This document shows positions 15,904-24,991 of a stretch of DNA of 64,000 nucleotides, piece after piece. The notes under the pieces were generated by a model. The model saw nothing but the letters and a program-made list of their open reading frames with translations. It was not told where the DNA came from and did no database searches. The stretch comes from Fimenecus sp900545625 (GTDB lineage: Bacteria; Bacillota; Clostridia; Oscillospirales; Acutalibacteraceae), in assembly GCA_963931525.1 (NCBI GenBank), contig OZ007023.1, positions 1,178,001 to 1,242,000 on the forward strand, in the 5' to 3' direction. The position numbers and the translations under genes were made by a program. Numbering within the stretch: the stretch's first letter is position 1; the number at the start of each line of letters is the position of its first letter.

Positions 15904-16908
15904 TCACCTCTCATCTCCGGGCGAACCCATTCTCCACCCGGATGTCTGCACCCGGATAACAGGACGGAAAAAGTCATAGTCATTGTGGATCTCGTTATCC
16001 TCCCGAACCTCCGGTTTGCAGTGAGGGGAACACGGCAAATATCCAAGCAAAGGCCCCGTACCACCGCAGATATTGCAGCCGCCGTCACCGCCGCAGGTGG
16101 TCAATGTTTTCCCGTCTACCAGCTCCCGTTTATAAGGGTCGTAGGCGATAGACAGGCCAAAGAAGTTGGCCTGCTCCATGTCGTATGGCTTGCCCTGATT
16201 CTCTGGGCCTTCAAAGTGGTACAGTTTCATGGTATAGTCCAGCCCATCGCCCCAGGGAAACAGGGTGCGGCATCCGCCCCCGCACAGATAGGCCCACTCA
16301 TCCGGTGTAGGAAGTGTGGCTGTCAGCTCCCACAATAGGGACCGCTGAAACTCCGGGTAGGTCATTGGATGGCACAGCCACGCCCGCCAGCTATCACCAT
16401 TGCGTTCAAAGCGGACCGTTTGGTTGATTTCAAAGCTCTGGCTGTTTTGGTTGGCCCACTTCTGCAAGTTCTCCAGCCAGTCGGGATGGGCGGTGATGCG
16501 AGGGTCGTTCATGGGTACACTTTCCCAGCCGATCTCCTCCAGTTTCCTGCCCACGAACATGGGGCCAATAGTCACCTGGCGTACCGGGGTCATACCTTGC
16601 CGGAGAAAATCCTCCGCAGTGCCCTCATATCCGATTTCCGCAAAAATATCCGCCAGTTCTTCTCGGTTGGCCTTGTCCATCCCTTGGGTAAAGCCCTCCC
16701 AGCCAAGCGTTACGGTATCGCCCGGGACAAAGACAAACTCCCGGCCGCTTTTTTCAAAAACGCCGGTGGTGCAGCTCTGGCCCCAGCGGGAAAAGGCGTA
16801 TAGTTCCTTGAATGTCAAATTATAACGAGTCGCCAGCGTCTGCATCAGCCGGAGCTTATCGGACAGTTTCAATGTATCAAATTGTGGTCGAAATAAATTC
16901 TCGTTCAT
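15904..16908 (-). CDS. Formylglycine-generating-enzyme-like (C-type-lectin fold) protein
   Basis: 334 residues from the ATG at 16908 (AAAGAGG upstream). The second half resembles the FGE-sulfatase fold: LPTPDEWAYLCGGGCRTLFP then WGDGLDY, ANFFGLSIAYDPY, a Gly/Cys-rich stretch with CGGDGGCNICGG, and a terminal FFRPVIRVQ. The usual FGE ending with the catalytic Cys pair in GGSW...R is not clearly kept, so I doubt oxidase activity. Cys-rich clusters (five in CGGDGG...CSPHC) could bind metal. Related lectin-fold proteins occur in defence and toxin-immunity gene clusters. Confidence 0.65.
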   Translation of the reverse strand: MNENLFRPQFDTLKLSDKLRLMQTLATRYNLTFKELYAFSRWGQSCTTGVFEKSGREFVFVPGDTVTLGWEGFTQGMDKANREELADIFAEIGYEGTAEDFLRQGMTPVRQVTIGPMFVGRKLEEIGWESVPMNDPRITAHPDWLENLQKWANQNSQSFEINQTVRFERNGDSWRAWLCHPMTYPEFQRSLLWELTATLPTPDEWAYLCGGGCRTLFPWGDGLDYTMKLYHFEGPENQGKPYDMEQANFFGLSIAYDPYKRELVDGKTLTTCGGDGGCNICGGTGPLLGYLPCSPHCKPEVREDNEIHNDYDFFRPVIRVQTSGWRMGSPGDER

Positions 16909-16921
16909 AACAAGACCTCTT

Positions 16922-17215
16922 TCAATTTGCTCCGGCAGACTGTGATTCCTTTTCCACAAGGCGAACCGCCTCCGTCAACAGCTTGGGGAGCTGATTCCTT
17001 TCTGCTGTTTCATACTGCTGGACTGGATGCGTCCAATCAAAATTATGAATAACAGAAATGATGTACCGGTCCTGATACCAGCCCATATCCAGCAGAAAGC
17101 AGTTCGGATATTCCACTTGCAGCATATCTTCTTTTTGTGTGATATCCAGAAAGATGATCTTTCCAGTGCCAAAATCCATTCTGGACCAGCTTTGCACAGC
17201 AAAATTCCTCCTCAC
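16922..17215 (-). CDS. Small uncharacterised cargo protein (97 aa)
   Basis: The ATG at 17215 overlaps the previous stop as ATGA. Sequence features: GKIIFLDITQKEDMLQVEYP, DMGWYQDRYIISVIHNFDW, and a helical tail. The all-beta look of the first 60 residues is common among small immunity proteins. I recognise no family. It ends 13 bases before the FGE-like gene. Confidence 0.7.
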   Translation of the reverse strand: MRRNFAVQSWSRMDFGTGKIIFLDITQKEDMLQVEYPNCFLLDMGWYQDRYIISVIHNFDWTHPVQQYETAERNQLPKLLTEAVRLVEKESQSAGAN

Positions 17216-17913
17216 GATTCTCCGAAATGCTCCAGATATAACTCTCGCACGGAATAGGGGCCTACAAGAGTCTTTTTCTGTCGGCCATCCCAGGAATATA
17301 CATGAATTTTGCCACCATCCCCAATGTACCGCTGCTCCTCAAAGGGCGCGGGAAAGGGAAAACTTTCGACGATACCCCAATCAATCTTGGGCTTCAGCCC
17401 ATCAAACTCCTCCCGTTTGAGCCTTTTGAAGTTGAACACCAGCGCCGCTCCAATGCCATCGAACAGCAAGTCCGCGTATTCTCTGGGAGTGATGTTCTCG
17501 CTCACATTGGCGGCCTTGACATCCACATTCAAAACTTTGTCGCCGCAGTTTGTCCAGATTTTATTGGGAGAGAACCAGGTGGTGCGTTCCTCAGCGTCTG
17601 CAAAATCCTCGCGGAAATAGCTGCTTTTTGAGCTTTCCATCTCAACTCCTTCCCGAAGCGGACCGTTGTATGGGGAAAGCGGAAAATATCGGTGCTTTGC
17701 CGGCTCAAACCGGCTAAACGCAAGGTTCAACAGGTACCCATGCTTCTCGCTGCGCATGAGCTTGTGTGGTTTCACAATGTTTTCTTCGATGAAACTCCAA
17801 ATATACTCGTCCACATGAATTGATACCCGAGGACGACTGAATAATGTGATTTTGTAGTGGCCCTCCCTGTCCACTCTATCCGTATTGAACCAGATACGAT
17901 AAATTTTAATCAT
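17212..17913 (-). CDS. Uncharacterised cargo protein (233 aa)
   Basis: The ATG at 17913 is chosen because GGGAG lies 8 bases upstream and the longer frame would cross the neighbouring gene's end. MIKIYRIWFNTDRVDREGHY opens a beta-rich domain, and the C-terminus (GGKIHVYSWDGRQKKTLVGP) looks like a further beta hairpin. No catalytic residues, signal or membrane span stand out. It is followed directly by the 97-residue gene with ATGA coupling, so the two products may interact. Confidence 0.72.
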   Translation of the reverse strand: MIKIYRIWFNTDRVDREGHYKITLFSRPRVSIHVDEYIWSFIEENIVKPHKLMRSEKHGYLLNLAFSRFEPAKHRYFPLSPYNGPLREGVEMESSKSSYFREDFADAEERTTWFSPNKIWTNCGDKVLNVDVKAANVSENITPREYADLLFDGIGAALVFNFKRLKREEFDGLKPKIDWGIVESFPFPAPFEEQRYIGDGGKIHVYSWDGRQKKTLVGPYSVRELYLEHFGES

Positions 17914-17958
17914 AGTTGTCTCTCCCATACGTTCTGCCAACGACACTACTATTTTCAC

Positions 17959-18339
17959 TTAAAATAGTAGTTCACCGAAAAACAGCCTGAGAACCACGGC
18001 AGATAATGTTTCAAGCTGCGGCTTGCTGAGAGGAGTGTAGTGAAGGACGATTTCTCCATACAACTCCGTATTGATGTGGTGTTCTTCCAGATACCGCAGA
18101 ACCTTTCGGTTGTTCCGCACGATATTTAGACGAAAACTGGTATTATCAAGGGCATATTCAAAACAGTCCGGGTCAATCAACTGGCCATTGGCTGGATCAT
18201 TTATTTCCAAGCGGAGTGCGTCCGCGCCGGTCTTGCGGGAGAGTGTAAAGTAACCATCCTCCCATTCAAAGAACAGGCAGGACAGCCCTTTATCATTGTC
18301 CAGCTCCCAAGTCATTCTTTTTGAAAATAATTCCATCAT
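17959..18339 (-). CDS. Uncharacterised cargo protein (126 aa)
   Basis: MMELFSKRMTWELDNDKGLS..., preceded by GAGGTAAA, 6 bases after the NADAR gene stop. It has a beta-rich first half (CLFFEWEDGYFTLSRKTG) and leucine-rich helices at the end (LETLSAVVLRLFFGELLF). I do not recognise it. The pairing with NADAR downstream of the same RBS-dense stretch suggests a common transcript and possibly a shared toxin target. Confidence 0.72.
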   Translation of the reverse strand: MMELFSKRMTWELDNDKGLSCLFFEWEDGYFTLSRKTGADALRLEINDPANGQLIDPDCFEYALDNTSFRLNIVRNNRKVLRYLEEHHINTELYGEIVLHYTPLSKPQLETLSAVVLRLFFGELLF

Positions 18340-18345
18340 TTTACC

Positions 18346-19206
18346 TCAGACTGCGTTCCAGTCGCACAACATTTCATTCTGCGTGACCCGGCGCAGCTCG
18401 TCCCGTACTTCCATTAGAGCAAAGCCCAGCAGGTTTTGCCCTCGCCACTTTATCGGGTCCTGAGCCTCGAGGGAGCTGGCTGCGAGACGAATGCCCCAGA
18501 TGTTATCGTAGGGACTGGCCTCCACCAGCACACTATCTCCGGTGGAGAGGAGAAAATCCCGCAGGTCGCGGTTCTGACTGAATTTGCACCAGTTGCCATT
18601 CAATACAATGGCGTATTTGAACTTGTCCCATACCTTCTGGTCAAACCCCCGCACCTTGCGGCCCAGGGCCTTGATCTGTTTCGGGTCGCTGCATTTCAAA
18701 ATTTGCTCCCGAATCTCCTGATCGCCGAACAGTTCCGCCTTGCCTGCCATCATATACTGCTCCATACAAAGATAGGTATTGGTAACGGACCAGAAATCCT
18801 CCATCCACCACTGGCTGAGACAGCTTTTTGTCAGCTGGCCGTCCTCGGCAGGCTGATGGCCCCAGAACAGACACAGTTCCCGCTTTCTCCCCATGGAAAA
18901 TTCCTGCTGGAGCCACTGGCGAGTGTACTTAGGGCTTCCTTCCGGCTGCCACGCATTCACCCAGAAATCCCCATGTTCCAGCACTTCGCTGCTATCTTCG
19001 TCATCCCACCAGCCCATCCAGGTCACCGGCTCGGGAAAGAGGGTGCGGTATTCCGTCCGCTCATCCGGGGAGAGGGTGTCCAGCCAATCGCCAAATCGGA
19101 CTATGTAATCCTCCCCATAGCCCATGCGCCAGCCAATAGAGTATCGCTCGATCTCCCGGTGTGCCAGCCAAGGGGGAGGCATTATTTTCTTTTCCTGTAA
19201 TGCCAT
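18346..19206 (-). CDS. NADAR-domain (YbiA-like) protein
   Basis: 286 residues from the ATG at 19206 (GAGGG upstream). Residues about 112-272 form a NADAR/DUF1768 domain: SVTNTYLCMEQYMMAGKAEL, LGRKVRGFD (181-189), KFSQN (208-212), STGDSVLVEASPYDNIWG and WRGQNLLGFALMEVR. NADAR enzymes act on ADP-ribose or N-glycosidic bonds, and some remove ADP-ribose from guanine in DNA as antitoxins of DarT1. Here it stands alone, without a DarT, inside an immunity-like operon. Residues 1-110 are an extra Trp-rich domain (WMGWWDDEDSSEVLEHGDFW) not found in plain YbiA (about 160 residues). Likely function: reversing ADP-ribosylation by an incoming effector. Confidence 0.88.
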   Translation of the reverse strand: MALQEKKIMPPPWLAHREIERYSIGWRMGYGEDYIVRFGDWLDTLSPDERTEYRTLFPEPVTWMGWWDDEDSSEVLEHGDFWVNAWQPEGSPKYTRQWLQQEFSMGRKRELCLFWGHQPAEDGQLTKSCLSQWWMEDFWSVTNTYLCMEQYMMAGKAELFGDQEIREQILKCSDPKQIKALGRKVRGFDQKVWDKFKYAIVLNGNWCKFSQNRDLRDFLLSTGDSVLVEASPYDNIWGIRLAASSLEAQDPIKWRGQNLLGFALMEVRDELRRVTQNEMLCDWNAV

Positions 19207-19217
19207 ATCGTTTTCCC

Positions 19218-21653
19218 TCACAACATTTCTGCCTCAATTCCGCACCGTTCCAGAACCGGCAGCACCTGTTCCGGCTTGGAGGACATGAGGGTAATGTGTT
19301 TGAGATTGGGGAACTGGCGCAGTTCTGCCTCTGTAATGGTGTTAAGATCGAAGGCTCCATCCTCGCCATCCCAGAAGGGACACAGCTGGGTATAAATCTC
19401 GCTGCCGCCATCCATCTCGATCTCCGTCACCGACCGGGCCAGCCGCGCCGGGACCGGATATTTCTCCAGCCACTTCCGGATCTCCGGGATAGGTTCATAC
19501 CCTTCCGCGTCAATGTCGATCTTGCGGCGGCGATACTCTCTGGCGAATTCGTAGACATCCAGTTTTGGAGCTAATAAGCCTTTCTCGTACATCAGGACTT
19601 CCATGACCGCCAGCTTGAAGTTGAAGGTATCAAAGTGCAGCACTGGTTCCGTCGGCTTGGATAATTTGTATTTCTGCGCTTTCGCTGCCTCTTTCTCCGG
19701 CTCTTTCCAGCTGATCTGCACCATAGCGGAGAGGGCCTCCAGCTGTTTTCTCCGCTCTGCCTGCTTCTCTGGAACAGGCTCCGGCAAGCGGGTATAAACG
19801 GTAAAGCCGCCTAATTTGAGGGTATGGGCAAAGCCGGCGAAATCCTTCCAGCTGGCCTCCCGGTAGTCCTTGGACCCGATCCAAACCGCTCCGTCAAATG
19901 TCTGCCGGACCGCATACTCTCCCTGTGCCGCTACCCGGACACCAAGGGTTTTGATGGTCTGCTCATCTTCATCCAACCAGCCCTGGAGTCCAAGCTCGTC
20001 CCACAAAGCAAGTGCCTGGGTATAGGGACTCTCTCGGCCTGTAATGGGGCTTTTCCGTGTTCCATTTTGCAGTACAATGCGGGCAGGCCCCAGCTTTTCC
20101 ACCAGCAGCGACAGGGTAAACGGCGGCGTAAATACCGACCCCAGAATGGTCAGGCTGTCTTTTTTGAGAACGATTTTTCGCTCTGTGGCCTTGGGCGGTA
20201 GAAAGATGGGCAGATTCGGGTACACTTCCCCGTACTCCCGCCAAGGCCCCAGCTTTTTGGGCTTATTCGCCGTCCGCAAAAAGCCCCAGAAGTCGGTGGG
20301 GTAACGGAACACCGGCCCAACCCTATCCCGCCGGGTGACGATGACCACCGTGCCATCGGTGAGTATCCCGATGTGCTGCATTTTCTCCCCACCGAACATA
20401 CCCGGACGGATACGCAGCACCTCGCGGGTGTTCGTGTTGATGAGCTGGGCAAAGTCATCGGAGAGGATTTCGCCGTTTCCCTGCACCAGCAGCCAGTCCC
20501 CGGTGAACCAGCGAAGTTTCAGCCCCTCGCCCATTCCGGGCAGGGAGGCGATGCGGCACCGCCCGGTGTCCATGTCCAGTTCCAGCAGGCATTCTTCCAC
20601 CCGCCCTTTACCGCTGACGGCGTGGATCATGTAGATGCGGCCTGTGCCGGGAACGGGAACGGCCTCGGAGAGATGGTCGTATCCATACAGAGAGAAGGAG
20701 TGTTTTGTTACCTTGCCGTTTTCCCAGCGGTAAATCTGACCCTTGTACCACTCGTTGGAAAAGTAGACCCGGCCCAGACCATCTGTCGTAATGTCGCAAT
20801 GGTATTTGGTGCTCCATCCATCTTCCGGCAGGGGCCAGTTTTTCACATCCTGACAGGTGCCCCGGTCGGTGAGTTCAATCCGTGTGGCGTTGGTGGGATC
20901 GCCCACCCAGAGGGAATGGTCAGCCCAGCACAGGGTCCGGGGCGGACCGTCATATCCAATGGGGGACGGCTCGAACCAGTTGAGGGTAGCCGGATTCTTG
21001 CTCAGTAATGCCCGCCCAATAGTCCCGCTGCCAGCGGCTCTGGACGCGGCATAGAGTCCATTTTCTGCGGAATAAGTGAGGCACCCAAGGTGCGGCAAAC
21101 TGTGGGCGCGGGTCACCTGGGGCGGACGCTGGCGCAGATCGGCCACACAGCCGTTTTTCCATTCTTCTGCATCCTGGTTTTTCCATTCGCCCGCCGCAAA
21201 ATCACCCGCCAGAGAGTTGAAGAAATAATCGTACTCATCCTGAAGTATGTATTCCTCGCAGGGCATCAGCTTTCCAGGGTCCTGCGCCTTGGCATGGTCG
21301 CCCCATTTTCGCCCTTGCTGTTTCATCAGGTGGCAATATTGCCCCTGCTTTTTGCAGTAGCGTTCCCATTCGTTGCGTTCTTCTTCTGGGATCAAAGCAA
21401 ACAGATACTCGTCCTCATCGTCCAGGTTATACAACGCCCAGCCGAAGGCAGAGAGTTCCTGCCCCAAGGCCGCCGCTCCTTTTTCATGGGGCAATTTCAT
21501 ATATTGGATGCCGATGGCGTCAAAGCGTTCATCCAGCAGCGCCGGGACCTGTGCGCCCCATTTCCCTCGAAGTTCCGCCAGAGTGTCCTGTACGGCTCCG
21601 TCAAATTTTAGAATGTCCAGCGCATCGGATATGATTTGTGCCCAGTCTGGCAT
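19218..21653 (-). CDS. 811-residue beta-propeller-like protein with C-terminal DUF6892-like domain
   Basis: The start has AAAAGGGGGTACTTTC upstream. Residues about 170-480 contain spaced WD/NHL-type blades (CWADHSLWVGDPTNATRIEL, DITTDGLGRVYFSNEWYKGQ, IGILTDGTVVIVTRR). The last 150 residues (HFDTFNFKLAVMEVLMYEKG, IDAEGYEPIPEIRKWLEKYP, DGGSEIYTQLCPFWDGEDGA, FPNLKHITLM) match DUF6892 from memory, a domain often found beside LRR, ankyrin and SUKH proteins. A short LRR-like end follows. No signal peptide. A cytosolic binding protein is most likely. Confidence 0.78.
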   Translation of the reverse strand: MPDWAQIISDALDILKFDGAVQDTLAELRGKWGAQVPALLDERFDAIGIQYMKLPHEKGAAALGQELSAFGWALYNLDDEDEYLFALIPEEERNEWERYCKKQGQYCHLMKQQGRKWGDHAKAQDPGKLMPCEEYILQDEYDYFFNSLAGDFAAGEWKNQDAEEWKNGCVADLRQRPPQVTRAHSLPHLGCLTYSAENGLYAASRAAGSGTIGRALLSKNPATLNWFEPSPIGYDGPPRTLCWADHSLWVGDPTNATRIELTDRGTCQDVKNWPLPEDGWSTKYHCDITTDGLGRVYFSNEWYKGQIYRWENGKVTKHSFSLYGYDHLSEAVPVPGTGRIYMIHAVSGKGRVEECLLELDMDTGRCRIASLPGMGEGLKLRWFTGDWLLVQGNGEILSDDFAQLINTNTREVLRIRPGMFGGEKMQHIGILTDGTVVIVTRRDRVGPVFRYPTDFWGFLRTANKPKKLGPWREYGEVYPNLPIFLPPKATERKIVLKKDSLTILGSVFTPPFTLSLLVEKLGPARIVLQNGTRKSPITGRESPYTQALALWDELGLQGWLDEDEQTIKTLGVRVAAQGEYAVRQTFDGAVWIGSKDYREASWKDFAGFAHTLKLGGFTVYTRLPEPVPEKQAERRKQLEALSAMVQISWKEPEKEAAKAQKYKLSKPTEPVLHFDTFNFKLAVMEVLMYEKGLLAPKLDVYEFAREYRRRKIDIDAEGYEPIPEIRKWLEKYPVPARLARSVTEIEMDGGSEIYTQLCPFWDGEDGAFDLNTITEAELRQFPNLKHITLMSSKPEQVLPVLERCGIEAEML

Positions 21654-21676
21654 GAAAGTACCCCCTTTTTAGTGCC

Positions 21677-22351
21677 TCAAAGTTTGCTGCTCAGCCGCTT
21701 GACTGGCGCAGACATTACATCTGAAAAATGCTTACACAGAATCTCTGTGAATAAGGTCATTGCAAGAAACGGCTTGAGATTACCTGCTGCAATCTCAAAA
21801 TATTGAGAATAGCCCCAATCCAACTCATCTTCTCCGCACCAAAAGTTGAGAAGTTCTGCCCCCAGATCCATCCGCTGACTGGATAGGGATTTCCATGGAA
21901 TCTGTGACCGCAGATACTCCTGAACCTCTCTGAGCTGTTCTGCGGCAATGCGCTGATGGGCATAATCCCACACATTCTTGAAATAGGTATCCAGTTCTAC
22001 ATAGCCAGAAAAGAGGATGCCGCAATCAATCTTGGAAAATATCTCCACCATACAGAGGATGCGCCGCCGGTGAAAAGCCTCCATTTCCCGTTCCAAGGCC
22101 TCAGCCTGAATCACTTCGTGTTTCTCTATACAGGCATAAGCTTCATTTTCTGGTATCTGGAACGCTTCATCTACTTTTTTGGCTATGGTAAACATCTGGA
22201 TTTCATCGGCATTCTTGCGCTTGCGCAGGTCATCCCAACTGCCTCGCTCCCATTTATCCTCTTTTGAATAACAAGCAGAGCATATCGCCTGTGCCGGGTC
22301 AATTTCTCTCGTCAAACAGTAAGGACAAAGAATTTTCGCATTCTCACACAA
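21677..22351 (-). CDS. Zinc-finger protein of the cargo operon
   Basis: 224 residues from a TTG at 22351 (AAAGGAG 9 bases upstream). The N-terminus has two knuckles (ILCPYCLTREIDPAQAICSA then CYS), a four-Cys zinc finger, followed by a long helical body (EALEREMEAFHRRRILCMVE). No family is recognised. The unusual start codon rests on the RBS; an ATG inside would remove the zinc finger. Confidence 0.7.
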   Translation of the reverse strand: MCENAKILCPYCLTREIDPAQAICSACYSKEDKWERGSWDDLRKRKNADEIQMFTIAKKVDEAFQIPENEAYACIEKHEVIQAEALEREMEAFHRRRILCMVEIFSKIDCGILFSGYVELDTYFKNVWDYAHQRIAAEQLREVQEYLRSQIPWKSLSSQRMDLGAELLNFWCGEDELDWGYSQYFEIAAGNLKPFLAMTLFTEILCKHFSDVMSAPVKRLSSKL

Positions 22352-22370
22352 TCTGATCGGCTCCTTTATA

Positions 22371-22835
22371 TTATTCCATGTCCGCTTCTATTTCTTCCGC
22401 TTCCGACAAGCCATATACATCCGTTGGCGTATCCCCTGAAAACTCAACCATAAGTCCAAATGGCTCCCCCACAGGAAGGGTACAAATCTCAAAGTGCAGG
22501 CCCCATTCTGTCTCATCATAAAACAGAAATTGCGGCTGCTCGGCGGGAATCTCCGTTTCAGGGAATGGAGCGCGCTGCAATCCAAACTTCTCAGGGCTTT
22601 TACCAATCTGCGCCTGAATCTCATGCTCCGCTTTTGAAAGATACTCCCGCCAGTTTTGAAGCACAGAACGGATAAAATCCAGGTTTGCCGACCGGAGTTC
22701 AGATGTGTTCAAAATAATGGAAAACAGGATCTCTGTGTCTGCTATTCTTCCAGTCCAGCAGTGGATGGTCCCCGGTCCTTTCTGAAAGGTCAGTGTTCCC
22801 AATCCCAAATCGGAATGTTCAAAAAACTGTTCCAT
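22371..22835 (-). CDS. Acidic 154-residue protein, immunity-like
   Basis: MEQFFEHSDLGLGTLTFQKG... is a beta-rich start with a GGGGAAGAATG region upstream. The domain LFSIILNTSELRSANLDFIR then a helix and a closing acidic tail (DVYGLSEAEEIEADME) recall the DUF2004/DUF6985 type of small immunity proteins, but this is only a resemblance. It lies between SUKH-3 and the zinc-finger protein. Confidence 0.7.
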   Translation of the reverse strand: MEQFFEHSDLGLGTLTFQKGPGTIHCWTGRIADTEILFSIILNTSELRSANLDFIRSVLQNWREYLSKAEHEIQAQIGKSPEKFGLQRAPFPETEIPAEQPQFLFYDETEWGLHFEICTLPVGEPFGLMVEFSGDTPTDVYGLSEAEEIEADME

Positions 22836-22882
22836 ATCATTCTTCCCCCAATCCCCAGGTTACAGCGACAGCCATGAGGATT

Positions 22883-23434
22883 TCAAAGTTTATTATCCAG
22901 TGCTTCAACAGTTTTCATGGCAACGGAATCAATCGTGCATTTTTTTAGTTCTCGCTCAATCAAGGCAAAAATATCTGAAAAGCACTCAATCTCATCCTGA
23001 TACTCATATTTTGCGTATAGTTTTCCAAATTCTGAAATCCAAACCTGTGCTGGGTAGTAGTAGCCAATTTGTCCAATCGGCTGACATTGTTCACCGGCAA
23101 TCTGTTCGATTTCATCGAGTTCTGCTCCAGACATATTCCGAAAATAGGTATCCTCCAAATGGTCTTTGATTCCGTTAATAAGGTATGGAAACAGACCGAA
23201 CTCAAAATCTGCGGCGCGCTTCATTCCACCAGAAAAGTACCACTGACAGCATAACCCAAAGTATTTGTGGTAAAAACGCTGGGTGCTTTTCATCATTGGA
23301 ACGCCTCGCTCGGCGTAGTATTGCGATGCAATGGAAATATCAACTTTTCGACCTTCATACCAACCAGCATATATCATCAGCTGTTTGACTTTGTTTTTCA
23401 GATCGCCAGACAGCGAAATTCTTTCTTTTATCAT
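22883..23434 (-). CDS. SUKH-3-domain immunity protein
   Basis: 183 residues. LMIYAGWYEGRKVDISIASQ followed by YYAERGVPMM, STQRFYHKYFGLCCQW, and the closing PIGQIGYYYPAQVWISEFGK then LYAKYEYQDEIECF match the SUKH-3 family of the SMI1/KNR4 superfamily. SUKH proteins are one of the most widespread classes of immunity proteins against polymorphic nuclease, deaminase and protease toxins. Length is normal for SUKH-3. It lies in the middle of the operon, with no toxin beside it, which is the pattern of an orphan or acquired immunity gene. Confidence 0.88.
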   Translation of the reverse strand: MIKERISLSGDLKNKVKQLMIYAGWYEGRKVDISIASQYYAERGVPMMKSTQRFYHKYFGLCCQWYFSGGMKRAADFEFGLFPYLINGIKDHLEDTYFRNMSGAELDEIEQIAGEQCQPIGQIGYYYPAQVWISEFGKLYAKYEYQDEIECFSDIFALIERELKKCTIDSVAMKTVEALDNKL

Positions 23435-23456
23435 AATGTGTCTCCCTTTGCAAGAG

Positions 23457-24212
23457 TTACAGCGACAGCCATGTGGTCAAAGCACTGATTTCCTCCCGCA
23501 GCAGCGGGGACTTCCCAGCGGCGGCAAAGGCTTTTTGGACACCGCCATAGCGCCGCCCGGAGCGATCTGCCAGCTGGAGCGCGGCTGCCTCCAGATCGGG
23601 AATCGCCATCACAGCATCTGCCAGCGCCTGGGCGGAGAGTTTATCCGCAATCAGAGTGGCGGCAAAGCAGCGCAAATGGCTGTGAGAGAGGGCGGACAGA
23701 TTGCTGAGTTTATGCAGCTCATAGAGTTTCAGGGCATAAAGAGCAGAAAGCCCATCCAGTTCTGGAAGAACCTGCACAGCAGGGAGCGACTGGAGATAGA
23801 GCTTTTGAAGCCGGGGCGCCGCAGTCAGGAAAGGTGCGAGATCTTCTGTTTTTCGCATTTCCTCCAGATGGAGATAGATAATGTTGGAGAGAAGCGGGGT
23901 GATGTCGCCATTCTTTTCCCCACGCAGGTGGAGGACACGCAGGCCGGGGAGAGAAACATCGTCCCAGGAAACAGGAGCCGACAGCCAGAGGGATAATGTA
24001 TGAAGCTGCTTTAGCTCGGAGAGAACTTCTGCACCCTCACATTTTTCCGTTAAGGTCAGTTCCTCCAGATTGGGATAATCCCGTAGAAAGGACAGATCTA
24101 CCTTCCGCTCTCCCGTCACAGACAGGCGCTGTACCGCATCCGGTTTTAGTCCATTCAGATCAATCTTTTCTCCGCCGCGCCAGAAAACAGCGGTGCAAAG
24201 AGGTGTTTCCAT
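23457..24212 (-). CDS. Leucine-rich repeat protein
   Basis: 251 residues, AAGGAAGGAAGAAAC upstream of the ATG. Regular repeats of about 22-24 residues run from about 40 to 190 (YPNLEELTLTEKCEGAEVLS, LPGLRVLHLRGEKNGDITPL, APRLQKLYLQSLPAVQVLPE). A helical C-terminal cap follows. No signal peptide, so this is a cytosolic binder. It lies 22 bases before the SUKH-3 gene. With the LRR-NTF2 protein it is the second LRR protein of the island. Confidence 0.85.
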   Translation of the reverse strand: METPLCTAVFWRGGEKIDLNGLKPDAVQRLSVTGERKVDLSFLRDYPNLEELTLTEKCEGAEVLSELKQLHTLSLWLSAPVSWDDVSLPGLRVLHLRGEKNGDITPLLSNIIYLHLEEMRKTEDLAPFLTAAPRLQKLYLQSLPAVQVLPELDGLSALYALKLYELHKLSNLSALSHSHLRCFAATLIADKLSAQALADAVMAIPDLEAAALQLADRSGRRYGGVQKAFAAAGKSPLLREEISALTTWLSL

Positions 24213-24239
24213 TTCGTTTCTTCCTTCCTTGATTGGGAG

Positions 24240-24596
24240 TCAGCCTTGCTCCGCAAAGTGTATCTTTCTTCTGCCAATCTCGATTTCCAAGGCGGCGCCA
24301 TAGTCATTTACCCATGCCTGACACTTGTAAAGCAGATCAAGGATCAGTTGGTCCGGTTCTTCCGTAAAGGTTATCCGCAGTACCACAGGCCATTTGGGGT
24401 ATTCTGCCTGAAACTCATCACTAAGCGTATGATTCAGGTAACCCTCCATTTTATCCAGCAGAGCTTTTTGTGTTTCGGGGGAGCCGTCAACAAAACCGTT
24501 GCATACCAAAACCATTAACACTTCTCCTGCTTTGCTTTCCGCCAGGATGTCGATTTTGCGCAGATCTCCGAACATATCTTCAATCGCCATCGTCAT
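24240..24596 (-). CDS. DUF6572-like protein
   Basis: 118 residues from the ATG at 24596, which overlaps the previous stop as TGATG. The TTG and GTG codons just upstream, and the ATG at 24590, are alternatives. MTMAIEDMFGDLRKIDILAE, the VLMVLVCNGFVDGSPETQKA segment, LLDKMEGYLNHTLSDEF and YPKWPVVLRITFTEEPDQL fit DUF6572 as I recall it. This is a small alpha/beta family found in SUKH/immunity gene neighbourhoods. Confidence 0.7.
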   Translation of the reverse strand: MTMAIEDMFGDLRKIDILAESKAGEVLMVLVCNGFVDGSPETQKALLDKMEGYLNHTLSDEFQAEYPKWPVVLRITFTEEPDQLILDLLYKCQAWVNDYGAALEIEIGRRKIHFAEQG

Positions 24597-24922
24597 CACC
24601 AATCCCGTTCCCGGATAGCCTCCTCCATGTCAATCGGGATGCCGAACCACTCCAGAATGTAGGCCACGGTAACTCCGATACAATCCCGGGCCACCGTTTC
24701 GATCTCGCTGTCGTTCTCGTAAAATTCATCCTGAAGATCATTGATGCCGCAGACCGCCTCGTCCAGGGTTTCCTGTATCACTTCAGTGTTGGTTTCGCCG
24801 CTCTCCAGCAGGTCGATGACCTTTTGAAGCTCGTCCTTCACCTTGTCCACCAGAAAATTGGGATAGTATCCATCCCGGTACATCTCGTCCAGCAGTTTGT
24901 AATTTGGGTCAAATGCTTTCAT
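24596..24922 (-). CDS. DUF5713-like protein
   Basis: 108 residues, GAAAGGAG upstream. MLDEMYRDGYYP-type start (NYKLLDEMYRDGYYPNFLVD) and the helical KVIDLLESGETNTEVIQ and ETVARDCIGVTVAYILEWFG match DUF5713. All-helical, acidic, cytosolic. The family is common in gene clusters with ankyrin and SUKH proteins. Its function is not known to me. Confidence 0.75.
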   Translation of the reverse strand: MKAFDPNYKLLDEMYRDGYYPNFLVDKVKDELQKVIDLLESGETNTEVIQETLDEAVCGINDLQDEFYENDSEIETVARDCIGVTVAYILEWFGIPIDMEEAIRERDW

Positions 24923-24991
24923 AGGGCTTACTCCTTTCTCATTTAAACATCAGGCAGTATGATTCAGTCGGGCTTCCGTCTGATGTACCCG

